From assembly GCA_026018925.1 (NCBI GenBank), contig JAKSZU010000009.1, forward strand, positions 71,592,041 through 71,656,040: a stretch of DNA of 64,000 nucleotides, given 5' to 3'. Below, piece after piece: positions 27,301-37,044 of the stretch; positions within the stretch are counted from its first letter, which is position 1, and every line of letters begins with the position of its first letter. Origin of the DNA: Tupaia tana. Its lineage: Eukaryota > Chordata > Mammalia > Scandentia > Tupaiidae. The position numbers were made by a program, and so were the translations under genes. The notes under the pieces were generated by a model. It saw only the letters and a list, made by a program, of their open reading frames with translations, had not been told where the DNA came from and did no database searches.

Positions 27301-28537
27301 GCTGGAACTACTGGGAGGCAGTCCTCCCTCGAAGATCCTGGCCCAGGGGTTGAAAGATGGGAGTGTGGTGTGCATGAACTGAGGGCGTTCCTGTGTATTG
27401 ATCAGAAGAGGGAAATTTACAAATCAAAGATGTGGGTTACAGGACAGAAACAAAAAAAAAAAAGGTAAAAAATATGTACCTGGCTGAAAGAGGGGGGTCT
27501 GTCCTGGGGTCCCGGGGCTGGAACTACTGGGGGGCAGTCCTCCCTCGAAGATCCTTGCCCAGGGGTCTAAAGATGGGAGTGTGGTGTGGATGAACTGAGG
27601 GCGTTCCTGGCTGAAAGAGGGGTGTATAGCCTGGGGTCCTGGGGTTGGAAATACTGGGGGGCAGTCCTCCCTCGAAGATCCTGGCCCAGGTATCGAAAGA
27701 TGGGAGTGTGGTGTGGATGAACTGAGGATGTTCCTGGCTGAAAGAGGGGGGTCTGGCCTGGGGTCCCGGGGCTGGAACTACTCTGGGGCAGTCCTCCCTC
27801 GAAGATCCTGGCCTAGGTGTCGAAAGATGGGAGTGTGGTGTGGATGAACTGAGGGCGTTGCTGTCTGAAAAAGGGGGGTGTGGCCTGGGGTCGCGGGTCT
27901 GGAACTACTGGGGGGCAGTCCTCCCTCGAAGATCCTGGCCCAGGGGTCGAAAGATGGGAGTGTGGTGTGGATGAACTGAGGGAGTTCCGGTATGTTGATC
28001 AGAAGAGAGAAATTTAGAAATGAAAGATGTGGGTAACAGGACAGAGAAAAAAAAAAAAGGAAAAAAATTACCTGGCTGAAAGAGGGAGGTCTGGCCTGGG
28101 GTCCCGGTGCTGGAACTACTGGGGGACAGTCCTCCCTCAATGATCGTGGCCCAGTGGTCGAAAGATGGGAGTGTGGTGTGGATGAACTGAGGGCGTTCCT
28201 GGCTGAATGAGGGGGGCCTGGCCTGGGGTCCTGGGGCTAGAACTACTGGGGGGCAGTCCTCCCTCGAAGATCCTGGCCCAGGGGTCGAAAAATGGGAGTG
28301 TTGTGTTGATGAACTGAGTGCGTTCCTGGCTGAAAGAGGGAGGTCTGGCCTGGGGTCCCGGGGCTGGAACTACTGGGGGCTAGTCCTCCCTCTAAGATCC
28401 TGCCCCAGGGGTCAAATATGGGAGTGTGGTATGGATGAACTGAGGGCGTTCCTGTGTGTTGATCAGAAGAGAGAAATTTACAAATGAAAGATGTGCGTAA
28501 CAGGACAGAGAAAAAAAATTGGAAAAAAAATGTACAT

Positions 28538-30288
28538 GGCTGAATGAGGGGGGTCTGGCTTGGGATCCCGGGGCTGTATCTACTGGGGGGCTGTCCTCCC
28601 TCGATGATCCTGGCCCAGGGGTCTAAAAATGGGAGTGTGGTGTGGATGAACTGAGGGGGTTCCTGGCTGAAAGAGGGGGGTCTGGCCTGGGGTCCTGGGG
28701 CTATAACTACTGGGGTCAGTCCTCCTTCGAAGATCCTGGCCCAGGGGTCGAAATATGTGACTGTGGTGTGGATGAACTGAGGGCGTTCCTGGCTGAAAGA
28801 GGGGGGGTCTGGCCTGGTGTCGCGGGGCTGGAACTACTGGGGGGCAGTCCTCCCTCGAAGATCCTGGCCCAGGGGTCGAAATATGGGAGTGTGGTGTGGA
28901 TGAGCTGAGGGCGTTCCTGGCTGAAATGGGGGTGTCTGGCCTGGGGTCCCGGGGCTGGAACTACTGGGGGGCAGTCCTCCCTCGAAAGTCCTGGCGGAGG
29001 GGTCGAAAGATGGGAGTGTGGTGTGGATGAACTGAGGGCGTTCCTGGCTGAAAGAGGGGGGGTCTGGCTTGGGGTCCTGGGGCTGGAACTACTGGGGGTC
29101 AGTCCTCCCTCGAAGATCCTGGCCCAGGGGTCGAAAGATGTGAGTGTGGTGTGGATGAACTGAGGGCGTTCCTGGCTGAAAGAGGGGGGTCTGGCCTGGG
29201 GTCCTGGGGCTGGAACTACTGGGGGCAGTCCTCCCTCGAAGATCCTGGCCCAGGGGTCGAAAGATGGGAGTGTGGTATGGATGAACTGAAGGCGTTCCTG
29301 GCTGACAGAGGGGGGTCTAGCCTGGGTTCCCGGGGCTGTAAGTACTGGGGGGCAATCCTCCCTCGAAGATCCAGGCCCAGGGTTCTAAAGATGGGAGTGT
29401 GGTGTGTATGAGCTGAGGGCGTTCCTGGGTGAAAGAGGGGGGTCTGGCCTGGGGTCCCGGGGCTGGATCTACTGGGGGGCAGTCCTCCCTCGATGATCCT
29501 GGCCCAGGGGTCGAAAGATGGGAGTGTGTTGTGATTGAACTGAGGGCATCCTGGCTGAAACTGGGGGGTTTGGCCTGGGGTCCCGGGTCTGGAACTACTG
29601 GGGGGCAGTCCTCCCTCGAAGGTTCTTGCCCAGCGGTCAAATGATGGGAGTGTGGTGTGGATGAACTGAGGGCGTTCCTGGCTGAAAGAGGGGGGTTTGG
29701 CCTGGGGTCCCGGGGCTGGAACTACTGGGGGGTAGTCCTCCCTCGAAGATCCTGGCCCAGGGGTCGAAAGATGGGAGTGTGGTGTGGATGAACTGAGGGT
29801 GTTCCTGGCTGAAAGAGGGGGGTCTGGCCTCGGGTCCCGGGGCTGCAACTACTGGGGGGCACTCCTCCCTCGAAGATCCTGGCCCAGTGGTCGTAAGATT
29901 GGAGTGTGGTTTGGATGAACTGAGGGCGTTCCTGGCTGAACGAGGGGGGTCTGTCTTGGGGTCCCGGGCCTGAAACTACTGGGGGGCATTCCTCCCTCGA
30001 AGATCCTGGCCCAGGGGTCGAAAGATGGGAGTGTGGTATGTATGAGCTGAGGGCGTTCCTGGCTGAAAGAGGGGAGTCTGTCTTGGGGTCCCGGGGCTCG
30101 AACTTCTGGTGGGCAGTCCTCCCTCCAAGATCCTGGCCCAGGGGTCGAAAGATGGGAGTTTGGTGTGGATGAGCTGAGGGCGTTCCTGGCTGAAAGAGGG
30201 GGGTCTGTCTTGGGGTCCCGGGACTGGAACAACTCGGGGGCAGTCCTCCGTCGAAGATCCTGGCCCCTGTGTCGAAAGACTGGAGTGT
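28538..30288 (-). repeat. Linker-free distal segment of the array
   Basis: The last A-rich linker ends at about 28,537. The final ~1.75 kb before the array edge consists only of plain ~127-bp monomers, roughly 14 of them. Elsewhere linkers occur every 200-600 bp. This edge therefore differs in composition from the interior. Confidence 0.8.
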
Positions 30289-31545
30289 CCCATTTAGTAC
30301 TTTTTAAAAAGCTATTCTAATATTGATTAATTCTTTCACTTTTTAAATATCTGACAATGATTTTATTCATTCGTCCCATGTGAAGGATAATCTTGCTGGA
30401 TATAGTATTCTTGGTTGAAATTGTTTTTCTTTTACTATTTTAAATATGTCGACACATTCTTTTCTTGCCTGCATTGTTTTGTTTGAGAGGTCTGATGATA
30501 ACCTTTGTAAGTGACTTGACATTACTTTCTTGCCTTTTTTTAGAATCTTGTCTTTGTCTGTAATTTTGATAAATCTGTCTATGATGTACTGTGGAGAGTA
30601 TCTTCTTATGTTGATTCTGATTGGGGTCCTTTGTATTTCTTGGTTCTGCATATCTGAGTGCCTGTCTAGATTTGGGAAATATTTTGCAAGTATTTCATGG
30701 AATAGATGTTCTATCTCTTTGTCTGATTCTTCACCTTCTGGACCACTATTATTCAGATATTTGGGCATTCAATATTGTCTAGTGTTTCCCATATGTTGTC
30801 CTCATTTTCTTCTTATTTTTCATTATTTTTGGTGGTTTTATCTAAGTCAGAGGTTTTGTTTTCGAGATCAGAGATTCTGTCTCCTGTATGGTCCAATCTT
30901 CTATTAGTACTTTTGAGAGAGGTCTTGATTTCCTGTATTACTGTCTTCATCATTAGAAGTTCTGATTACTTCTTTTCTATGTTGTCTCTCTCTCTCCCTT
31001 TAAATCCTGAAAAGACTTCCTCTTCTCTGTCACCATGAATATTCTGAATTCTTTTTCTGGCATTCCTGTAAATTCTTTTGTGCTATCTGTGGTTGAAGAA
31101 GAACTGTGCTGTTCCATTGGAAGAGAGGTGTTTCCTTGTTTTCCCATATTTCTTGTGCCTCTGGGCTGGTTTCTAACTATCTGATGATTTTTACACTTCT
31201 TTCCACTTTTCTGGTGTTTACCCTTTTGTGTTAGGGGAGAAGAAGAGCTCTATTTCTCAGACATGTTTATGTTAGAGGGCCTTATCTTCCAATCAGAGAA
31301 GTATGTATATAGCCAACTTTAGGTGTTGCTTCCTTTCCCAGTCGCTCAGTACCAGGTGCACCTGGGGCTGAACTGGAGCGATTTAACTGAAAGAGGATGT
31401 AAGAGTTGCAAACTATGAAATCTCAAAATAATCTTGGGCAGTCCAAAGGCAGCATGAAGTCTGATGCAGTCTTCCATCCTCAATTTGTCTCCCTCACTGC
31501 TGCCTCTCCCTGCTCCATGACTGCAGGCTTGAGGAATTAATGGCG
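30289..31545 (-). mobile_element. L1-type fragment (ORF1 and probable 5' UTR)
   Basis: Minus-strand translation of 30,768-30,367 reads as the C-terminal half of L1 ORF1p: ENLFHEIL-like, NQEIQRTPIRIN, TMQARKE and KEKQFQPRILYPARLSF. N-terminal ORF1 remnants extend to about 31,140. The remaining ~400 bp to 31,545 is probably its 5' UTR and does not resemble the satellite monomer. ORF1 is cut at 30,289, short of its expected C-terminus, exactly where the satellite array begins. Several frameshifts make it a dead copy. Confidence 0.85.
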
Positions 31546-32130
31546 ACAAAGGGTTTTGTGTTCTCTTATTTCTATTTACCTCCCTTTAGTTTTCCGTGTG
31601 TTGTATTTCCCAAAAAAGATGGTTAAATTGTGGTAAATTCTTTCAGCATTTGTTTATCTGGGAATTATTTTATTTCTCCTCCCCATTTGAAGGATAATTC
31701 TTCTGGATATAGCACTCTTGGCTCAAATTGTTTTTCTCTCAGGGCTTTACATATGTCTTCCCATTCTTTCTTTGCCTGCATTGTTTCATTGTTGAGAGGT
31801 TCAGTATTAGTCTAATGGGGTAAACTTTGTAGGTAACTTGGTATTTATCTTTTACTATTTTCAGAATATTGTCTTTGTCTTTAATTTTTACCAATTTGAC
31901 TATGATAGGTTTTGGAGAGGATCTTCTTATGTTATATCTATTTGGTGTCCTTTGTATTTCCTGGATTTGGATGTCTGCATGCTTCTCTAAATTTGGAAAG
32001 TGTTCAGCTAATATATCATGAAAGAGATTTTCTGTGCTTTTCTCTGTCTCTTTGCCTCCTAGAATACCTACTATGTGGATATTTGGCCATTTACTGGTGT
32101 CTAGGATTTTGGAATGTTGTCCCAATTTTT

Positions 32131-32308
32131 TTAAATAATTATTTTTATTTAACTTTATTTATTTTTCTATCTTTAACTTGACCAGAGAGGGACATAGTGA
32201 AAGAGAGAGAAGAAGTAAGAAAGCAAGCCGCCAGGTCTGGGACTCGAAACACGGTCGGCCATGTGGGAGTCCAGCACCTTTAACCACCATGTCACCTGAC
32301 AGCCCCTG
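32131..32308 (-). mobile_element. tRNA-derived SINE, short type
   Basis: On the minus strand the tRNA-like head (GACATGGTGGTTAAAGGTGC, B box region GTTTCGAGTCCC) is followed by GGCTTGCTTTC, a CT-rich stretch, TCTGGTCAAGTTAAAG and an AT-rich tail. An exact 14-bp direct repeat TTGTCCCAATTTTT flanks it at 32,117-32,130 and 32,309-32,322. It lacks the middle domain of the long type. Confidence 0.88.
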
Positions 32309-32494
32309 TTGTCCCAATTTTTGATGGTTATTCTTTTATTCTTTTCAGTTGTTTGGACTAAATTGGAGCTTCTGTCTTCAAGGTAAGAGATTCTTTCTTC
32401 TCTATAGTCTAATCTACTGTGGATACTCATGAGGGAGATTTTGATCTCCTGCGTTGTATTCTTTACCTCCAGAAATTCTGTCTGAATTTTTTTT

Positions 32495-32743
32495 TTCCTT
32501 GGAGAGGTTTTCGCTATAGGGCACATGCGCTCGCCAGACAGACAGAGAGACAGAAAGCGAGAAATCACTCCCCAGGGGGGATGGTCACGCCGCAATCCCT
32601 TTTCCTCCATTCTCCTCTTGGGATCTTGGGCACGCACGCACACGCTCCTGGCGTGAGTTTTAAGCCACCAGGTCCGGGATGCGAACCGCGGTCGACTACG
32701 TGGGAGTCCAGCGACATAGCCATTACACTAACTGCTGGTTCCC
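32495..32743 (-). mobile_element. tRNA-derived SINE, long type
   Basis: Reverse complement starts GGGAACCAGCAGTTAGTG and ends CCTATAGCGAAAACCTCTCC plus A tail. The flanks share TGTCTGAAT/TTTTTT (left) and TGTCTGATTATTTTTT (right), an imperfect TSD. It lies inside an L1 ORF1 fragment and is fairly well preserved. Confidence 0.9.
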
Positions 32744-32990
32744 TGTCTGATTATTTTTTCAGGTTTTTTTTAATGGATTCCCTCCTTCAAGTCATGAAAA
32801 AATTTTCTCATTTCTTGGAATTGGTTGTCTGTTTTCTCTTGCATCTTGTTGTGTTTTGTTACAATAAAAATTTAGTATTCTTTTTCTGACATTTCTATGA
32901 TCTCTTGTGTTTTATCCATTAATGTTGAGGAGTTATGTTTCTTTGGTGGGATGTTTCCTGATTTTCTCCTATTTTTTGGAACTCTGATTT

Positions 32991-35635
32991 GATTTTTTAA
33001 ATTTTATATTTATTTATTTGCATTCATTCACTGTACATCAATACAGTATACAAAATGAGACTTTCCATCCAGAATACACTGTATATTGGCTCAATCAAGT
33101 ATATTATCATGAATGCTATCATTAACAAATAATTTTCCATTTCTCATTTCTTATATATTTTGGTTATTTTCCTCCCTTTATTCCTAACTCTCACCCTCTG
33201 CCATTTCCCACCCTCCTCCCACACTGTCTCTGGTATCTACAGTTGCTTTCATGCTTTTTTTCACATTTTAGTGATTCACAAAAGATCTTCATCTAAATAC
33301 TTTCAATAGCAGCTGTGGCTGATATATACATATCTATGAACATGTGTCTGACTTTAAGCATAAACTTCAGTGAGTAGAAAGAACATACTATAAAGAAGCA
33401 CCTAGCTGGGGTAGTAGGTAAAGAAAGAAAAGCAGTTTTAGCTTTAAAAGTTCAAAATTTTAAAATGTTAAGAGAAATTTGCTTAAGACTTAAAAGCCAA
33501 GAAAAATATTACGATTCAGTTCAAATAATAGGAAGATGAACCTATCAATAGCTCAAGAGGAGACAAAAATCCTTAAATCTGGAAAACACAGCATAGAAGA
33601 AAATCTGTAATATTTTAGTCAAAAGTCATAAAATTCTATTTCACCAGTTCAGTCTCATGTAATTAATCTATCTTTTGTTGAATTTTCAGTGTTACTGCAT
33701 CCAATTTTTCCATTTAAATTCTGGAAGTTAACACTCAACATTATTATTGATCTTTCCAGACTTGTCCCTGCAATTAAGTTGGCCATTCTCATGGATGTTT
33801 TTTAAACTCTTATTTCTGTGTGTCTGACTTTAGTTTTCCTGGTATAGCACCCCCTTCAGAACATCTTAGAGTTGATCTGGTGTTGATAAATTCTGTTAGG
33901 TTTTGTTTATCTGGAAATGCTTTTTATCTTTTCTTCCCATTTGAAGTATAATCTTGCCAGATATATTATCCTTGGTTGAAATTGTTTTTTAACACTTTAA
34001 GTATATTTTCCATTCTTTTCTTGCTTGCATTGTTTCTGATAAGAGGTCCAATGTTAGCGTGATGGCATATCCTTTGAAAGTAACTTTACATTTCTGTATT
34101 GCCAGCTTTAATATCTTGTCTCTGTCTGTGGTTTTGGACAATCTGGCTATGATGTGCCTTGGAGAAGATCTTCTTGGGTTGATTCTATGTGGGGTCCTTT
34201 GTATTTCTTAGGTCTGGATATTTGAATGACTCTCTAGGTTTGGAAAGTGCTCTTCCAGGATTTCATGTATCCATGCCCTTATTAGTTTCTTCACCTCCTG
34301 GGATACTGGTTATCTCAATATTTGGGCATTTAATGGTATCTAGTATTACTTGTATATTATTCTCATTTTAGGGGATTTTCTTAGTCTTTTTGGTAAATTT
34401 TTCTAGGTCAGAGGTTCTGTCTTCTACATCTGAGATTTGATCTTCTGCATGATCCAATCTGCTTTTAATACTTTCAAGGGATGTTTTGATTTCTTGTATT
34501 ACAGCCTTTATCTCTAACAGTTCTGTTTGATTCGTTTTTATGGTACATATTTTTTCTTTCACCTCTCATAGAACTTCCTCACTTCCTGGAACTCATCTCT
34601 TTTCTCCTGCATCTTCTGGAGTTTGTTATGTCTCTGTTCTCTTGCATGTCTGTTAGCTTTGTCACTATAAATATTCTAAATTCTTTATCTGACATTTCCA
34701 TGAGTCCCATTGTACTGTCTGTGGATGATGAGTTTTTCTTTTCCTTTTGGGGAGTGATATTTTCTTGGTTTCTCATATTTCTTGTGCCTTTCTGGTGGTT
34801 TCTAGTCATTGGATGGATTATACATTTTTTTTCTTAATTTTGGAGTTAAATCTGAATGTTCAGAGGCATGTAGGAAAACGTGATCTTAAAACTCTCTGCA
34901 GTTTTGTCCCTTTGTGCAGCAGATTCAGTGGGCATTTGGGATTACTCTGACCCAGGCTAGATCTTTGGGTCAAGAGCATGAAGTCTGAGCAGAAAAACTT
35001 AAGCTTTCCTAGTCCCTTAAAGGAGTCATTCATAGCTCAAATGTAGATGGCTTGTGATTGGCCTGACCTGGCTATATCTTGGGGTCAGGAGAAGTATGCT
35101 TTGATTTTTAGTAATCTAGTGATATATAATCACTTCTTAATTCTTTGCTATATGTTTCTATGTGCTTGTGTGCTTCCTTATGGTGTGAGTTAGCTCTATG
35201 TAAGTTTCTGTCCTCTACTGTGAGTGGGACTGTGGAAACCACAGTGAGAGATTTGGGTTTAGGTTGTCAGAGGGGAGTTCCTCTCCTTTTGCTGCTAGGG
35301 GAGGGACTTTGTGGAGAAAATTCCTCCAAAAACTGTCTTATATGTTTGACTACAGTGTACCCAAATTTCTCTGCTCCCAGTGTGACTGGATGTTGAGCTG
35401 GGCAGATAGAATATAAGATGGTCAGGATATGTGAGCTAGAGCAGCCTCTCCTCCAGCACTTCAGGCTGGGTGGTGGTTCCTGCTGATGAGTTAAGGCTGG
35501 ATAACTTGTGTTTCTCTGTTGCTCCTGGATGAATGAAAGGTAGAATGGTGTCAGCATAGGTAAGGCAGCAACTCTTACCTCTCTCTGGGACTGCAGGAAC
35601 TCCCTTAAAGTAATGTTTCTGAAATAAATGCAACT
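32991..35635 (-). mobile_element. ORF1-only L1-derived element (HAL1-like), copy A
   Basis: Read on the minus strand, a ~0.8-kb 5' UTR-like segment (35,635-34,810) is followed by ORF1 (34,809-33,830). Then, after only a stub resembling the L1 inter-ORF sequence, about 830 bp of non-ORF2 sequence ends in an A/T-rich tail near 32,991. The terminal part resembles L1 3' ends (TTTTGTATACTGTATTGATG, then AGTGAATGAATG). The segment 33,480-33,690 matches the post-ORF1 region of the element at 58,436-61,085 (60,140-60,245 and 60,545-60,660), so the missing ORF2 is a shared feature, not a private deletion. Half-L1 (HAL1) elements of this layout are known in mammals; assignment here is inference. The 5' boundary is approximate. 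Confidence 0.7.
33830..34809 (-). pseudogene. L1 ORF1p-like pseudogene of copy A
   Basis: The N-terminus reads MTRNHQKGTRNMRNQENI, followed by MEMSDKEFRIFIVTKLTDMQ, the usual start of this family's ORF1p. A coiled-coil-like stretch follows in another frame (TELLEIKAVIQEIKTSLESI, then KSRLDHAEDQISDVEDRTSD). ORF1p binds RNA as a trimer in the L1 ribonucleoprotein. At least two frameshifts separate the segments. The stop TAA lies at 33,830-33,832 after the family-typical C-terminal QEN-like end. Not functional. Confidence 0.8.
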
Positions 35636-35649
35636 TTTCCTATTTTTCA

Positions 35650-35790
35650 GGTTAGGAATTATAGTTTAGAGAGATTAAGTAACTTTTCCTAGGTCACACA
35701 ATTAACAAATGAGGTTACCTGTGACTCCAGCATAACTCTCTTCCTCCAAAGATTCTATCACTACGTTACATTTCCTTTTTTGACCAAATA
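35650..35790 (+). repeat. MIR-type ancient SINE fragment
   Basis: AGAGAGATTAAGTAACTT followed by CCTAGGTCACACAATTAACAA matches the well-known conserved part of MIR (AGAGGTTAAGTAACTTGCCC, AAGGTCACACAGCTAGTAAG). Divergence is high, as expected for a repeat older than the placental radiation. Named from memory of the MIR consensus. Confidence 0.7.
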
Positions 35791-35844
35791 TATCTAGAGT
35801 AGGATTATTTACACTGAGACCAAAAAGGTAAGAAAAAAAAACTA

Positions 35845-36060
35845 GGTACTTTATATATGTTTTATATTGATCATCTTATTTCATCCACACAACCATCCTA
35901 TGAAGAAGTTAGTTTTATTAATACTATTGCATAGATAATGGATTTGAGGCTCACAATTGTTAAGTGAATTAACTGATACCTCATGTTTGGTAAGTGGCAG
36001 AGCCAGGATTCACATATAAAATCTGTTTTATTTCAGAGTCTATTTATTTGCACTATATCA
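35845..36060 (+). repeat. MIR-type ancient SINE fragment
   Basis: CATCTTATTTCATCCACACAACC, the gapped ATTATTGCATAGATAATGG region, and GGTAAGTGGCAGAGCCAGGATTCA match the 3' two thirds of the MIR consensus. Confidence 0.75.
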
Positions 36061-36094
36061 TACAAAGAAACAAAGTCATTAATAAAAATAGATA

Positions 36095-36482
36095 ACTTTT
36101 GCTAAGGTATATCCCCCCAAATTCATATATTGAGGCCCTTCTCCCCAGTATGATGGTATTTGGGAGACAAGGGGCCATTGGGAGATAACTAAGGTAAAAT
36201 GAGCTCATGAGGGTAGTGCCTTTATATATAATAGGGTTAGTGCCCTTATAAAATGAAATGCCAGCGCTCGCTCGCTCGCTCTCTCTCTCTCTCTTTACAT
36301 CAAGTGAGCACACACTAAGAAGATGGTGTTATACAAACTGGAAAGAGAGACTTTGCCAAAAACCAACCATACCATCACCTTGACCTTAACATTCCCAGAT
36401 TCCATAACTGAGAAAATAAATTTCTGTTGTTTAACCACCTAGTAAATGGTATTATATTTTATAACAGACTGAACTGACAAGG
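36095..36482 (+). mobile_element. MaLR/MLT1-type solo LTR
   Basis: The sequence follows the mammalian MLT1 LTR consensus as I remember it: CCCCCCAAATTCATATATTGA, CCCCAGTATGATGGTATTTGG, GTGCCCTTATAAAATG, a GCTC/CT-rich middle, AATAAATTTCTGTTGTTTAA and TTATAACAGACTGAACTGAC. The AATAAA is the LTR polyadenylation signal. No internal retroviral coding sequence is seen on either side, so this is a solo, non-coding, ancient LTR. Confidence 0.75.
36264..36294. repeat. (GCTC)n/(CT)n simple repeat
   Basis: GCTCGCTCGCTCGCT passes into a CT dinucleotide run. It is an expansion of the GCTC-rich motif normally present in this part of the LTR. Confidence 0.9.
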
Positions 36483-36484
36483 AC

Positions 36485-36735
36485 ATATTTATCTAATATT
36501 CATTATAAACCAAGTAGTATACTAAATTTTTTACATATATTATCTCATTGAGCCCTCACAGCTATAATCTTATGAGCAATAGTCAATAACTTTTGTTATT
36601 CTCATTATATAAATGATAAATTTGAAGCTAAAGAATATTAAGTGGTAAGGTGTGTCTAAGGTTATATCAACAATCAAGTGGTAGAGCCAGAAGTCAAGCT
36701 CTAGTCTTTTTTATTCCAAAGTCAGAAATATAAGA
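36485..36735 (+). repeat. MIR-type ancient SINE fragment
   Basis: TATTATCTCATTGAGCCCTCA, a TTATTCTCATTATATAAATGA block, AAGTGGTAAGGTGTGTCTAAGG and GTGGTAGAGCCAGAAGTCAAG align in order with the MIR 3' half. Confidence 0.7.
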
Positions 36736-36739
36736 TTTT

Positions 36740-36990
36740 TAGGCAGTGATTAAGAGAACAGATTCTGGAATCAGATCATGGCATTGAATATTTGTTCTGC
36801 ACTTTCTAGGTGTATCATCTTGGGCAAGTTGTTTATCATTTCTGAGCCTCAATCCTCTTTTACGAGATTGGAAATAACAGTGGAACTTAAATAATAGGTT
36901 AACCTATGAAAAGTACTTAACAATAGTTCTTGACAATAGTAAGTACTGTATTACATGCTAGATAATATTATTTAAAAAATATGCCACTTT
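36740..36990 (+). repeat. Near-complete MIR element
   Basis: GCAGTGATTAAGAGAACAGAT is the MIR tRNA-like head. TCTTGGGCAAGTTGTTTA, CTGAGCCTCAATCCTC, TTTTACGAGATTGGAAATAA and TGACAATAGTAAGTACT follow in consensus order. This is the best preserved of the four MIRs here and supports a mammalian origin. Confidence 0.82.
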
Positions 36991-37044
36991 TAAAAATAGA
37001 GGAGATTATATGTAATAAAATAAAAAAAAATATTCTTATACCTT

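Larger units (their letters stand above)
1..30288 (-). repeat. 30-kb tandem satellite array of ~127-bp L1 5'UTR-like monomers
   Basis: The whole interval is built from one GC-rich monomer of about 127 bp, recognisable by the recurring blocks CTGGCTGAAAGAGG, GGGGCTGGAACTACTGG, CAGTCCTCCCTCGAAGATCC, CCAGGGGTCGAAAGATGGG and GTGTGGATGAACTGAGGGCG. I estimate about 190 monomers; about 65 are followed by an A-rich linker. The array starts before position 1 and ends abruptly inside a monomer at about 30,288. The strand is given as minus because the same monomer forms the 5' UTR of the minus-strand L1 at 46,391-46,613, in the same orientation. Frames shift at each monomer (127 is not a multiple of 3) and indels are scattered, so the many overlapping ORFs are not genes. 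That the array is satellite DNA is seen directly; its origin from an L1 promoter, or the reverse, is inference. Confidence 0.95.
31546..32990 (-). mobile_element. L1-type ORF1 fragment carrying two SINEs
   Basis: Minus-strand reading of 32,125-31,739 gives L1 ORF1p segments such as LFHDILAEHFPNLEKH and IQEIQRTPNR. The ORF1 C-terminal coding remnant ends near 31,560. The N-terminal part continues at 32,320-32,490 and 32,745-32,990, split by SINEs at 32,131-32,308 and 32,495-32,743. The right end abuts the 3' tail of the next element at about 32,990. No ORF2 sequence is present. Confidence 0.82.

Noticed and set aside
1..30288. Dozens of 60-690-codon ORFs on both strands with recurring sequences such as MWVTGQRK, VERWECGVDELRAFL and FDPWARIFEGGLPPSS
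   Set aside because: They are translations of the same satellite monomer in different frames. The period is not a multiple of 3, indels are common, and no start, domain or splice structure is shared.
1..30288. CRISPR array or minisatellite-coded protein gene
   Set aside because: The repeats have no unique spacers, the units are ~127 or ~212 bp, and the context is mammalian with poly(A)-tailed retroelements.
1..30288. Classical centromeric satellite with CENP-B boxes
   Set aside because: TTCGACCCCTGGG in the L1-sense monomer only superficially resembles the CENP-B box; the CGGG half is absent. Unit length and sequence match no centromeric satellite I know. Centromeric location cannot be judged from this window.
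35145..35633. ORFs at 35,145-35,396 (+) and 35,267-35,633 (-) as host exons
   Set aside because: They lie in the probable 5' UTR of an L1-type ORF1-only element, have no recognised domain and overlap each other on opposite strands.
36095..36482. Complete endogenous retrovirus
   Set aside because: Only an LTR-like sequence is present; there is no second LTR and no gag, pol or env similarity nearby.
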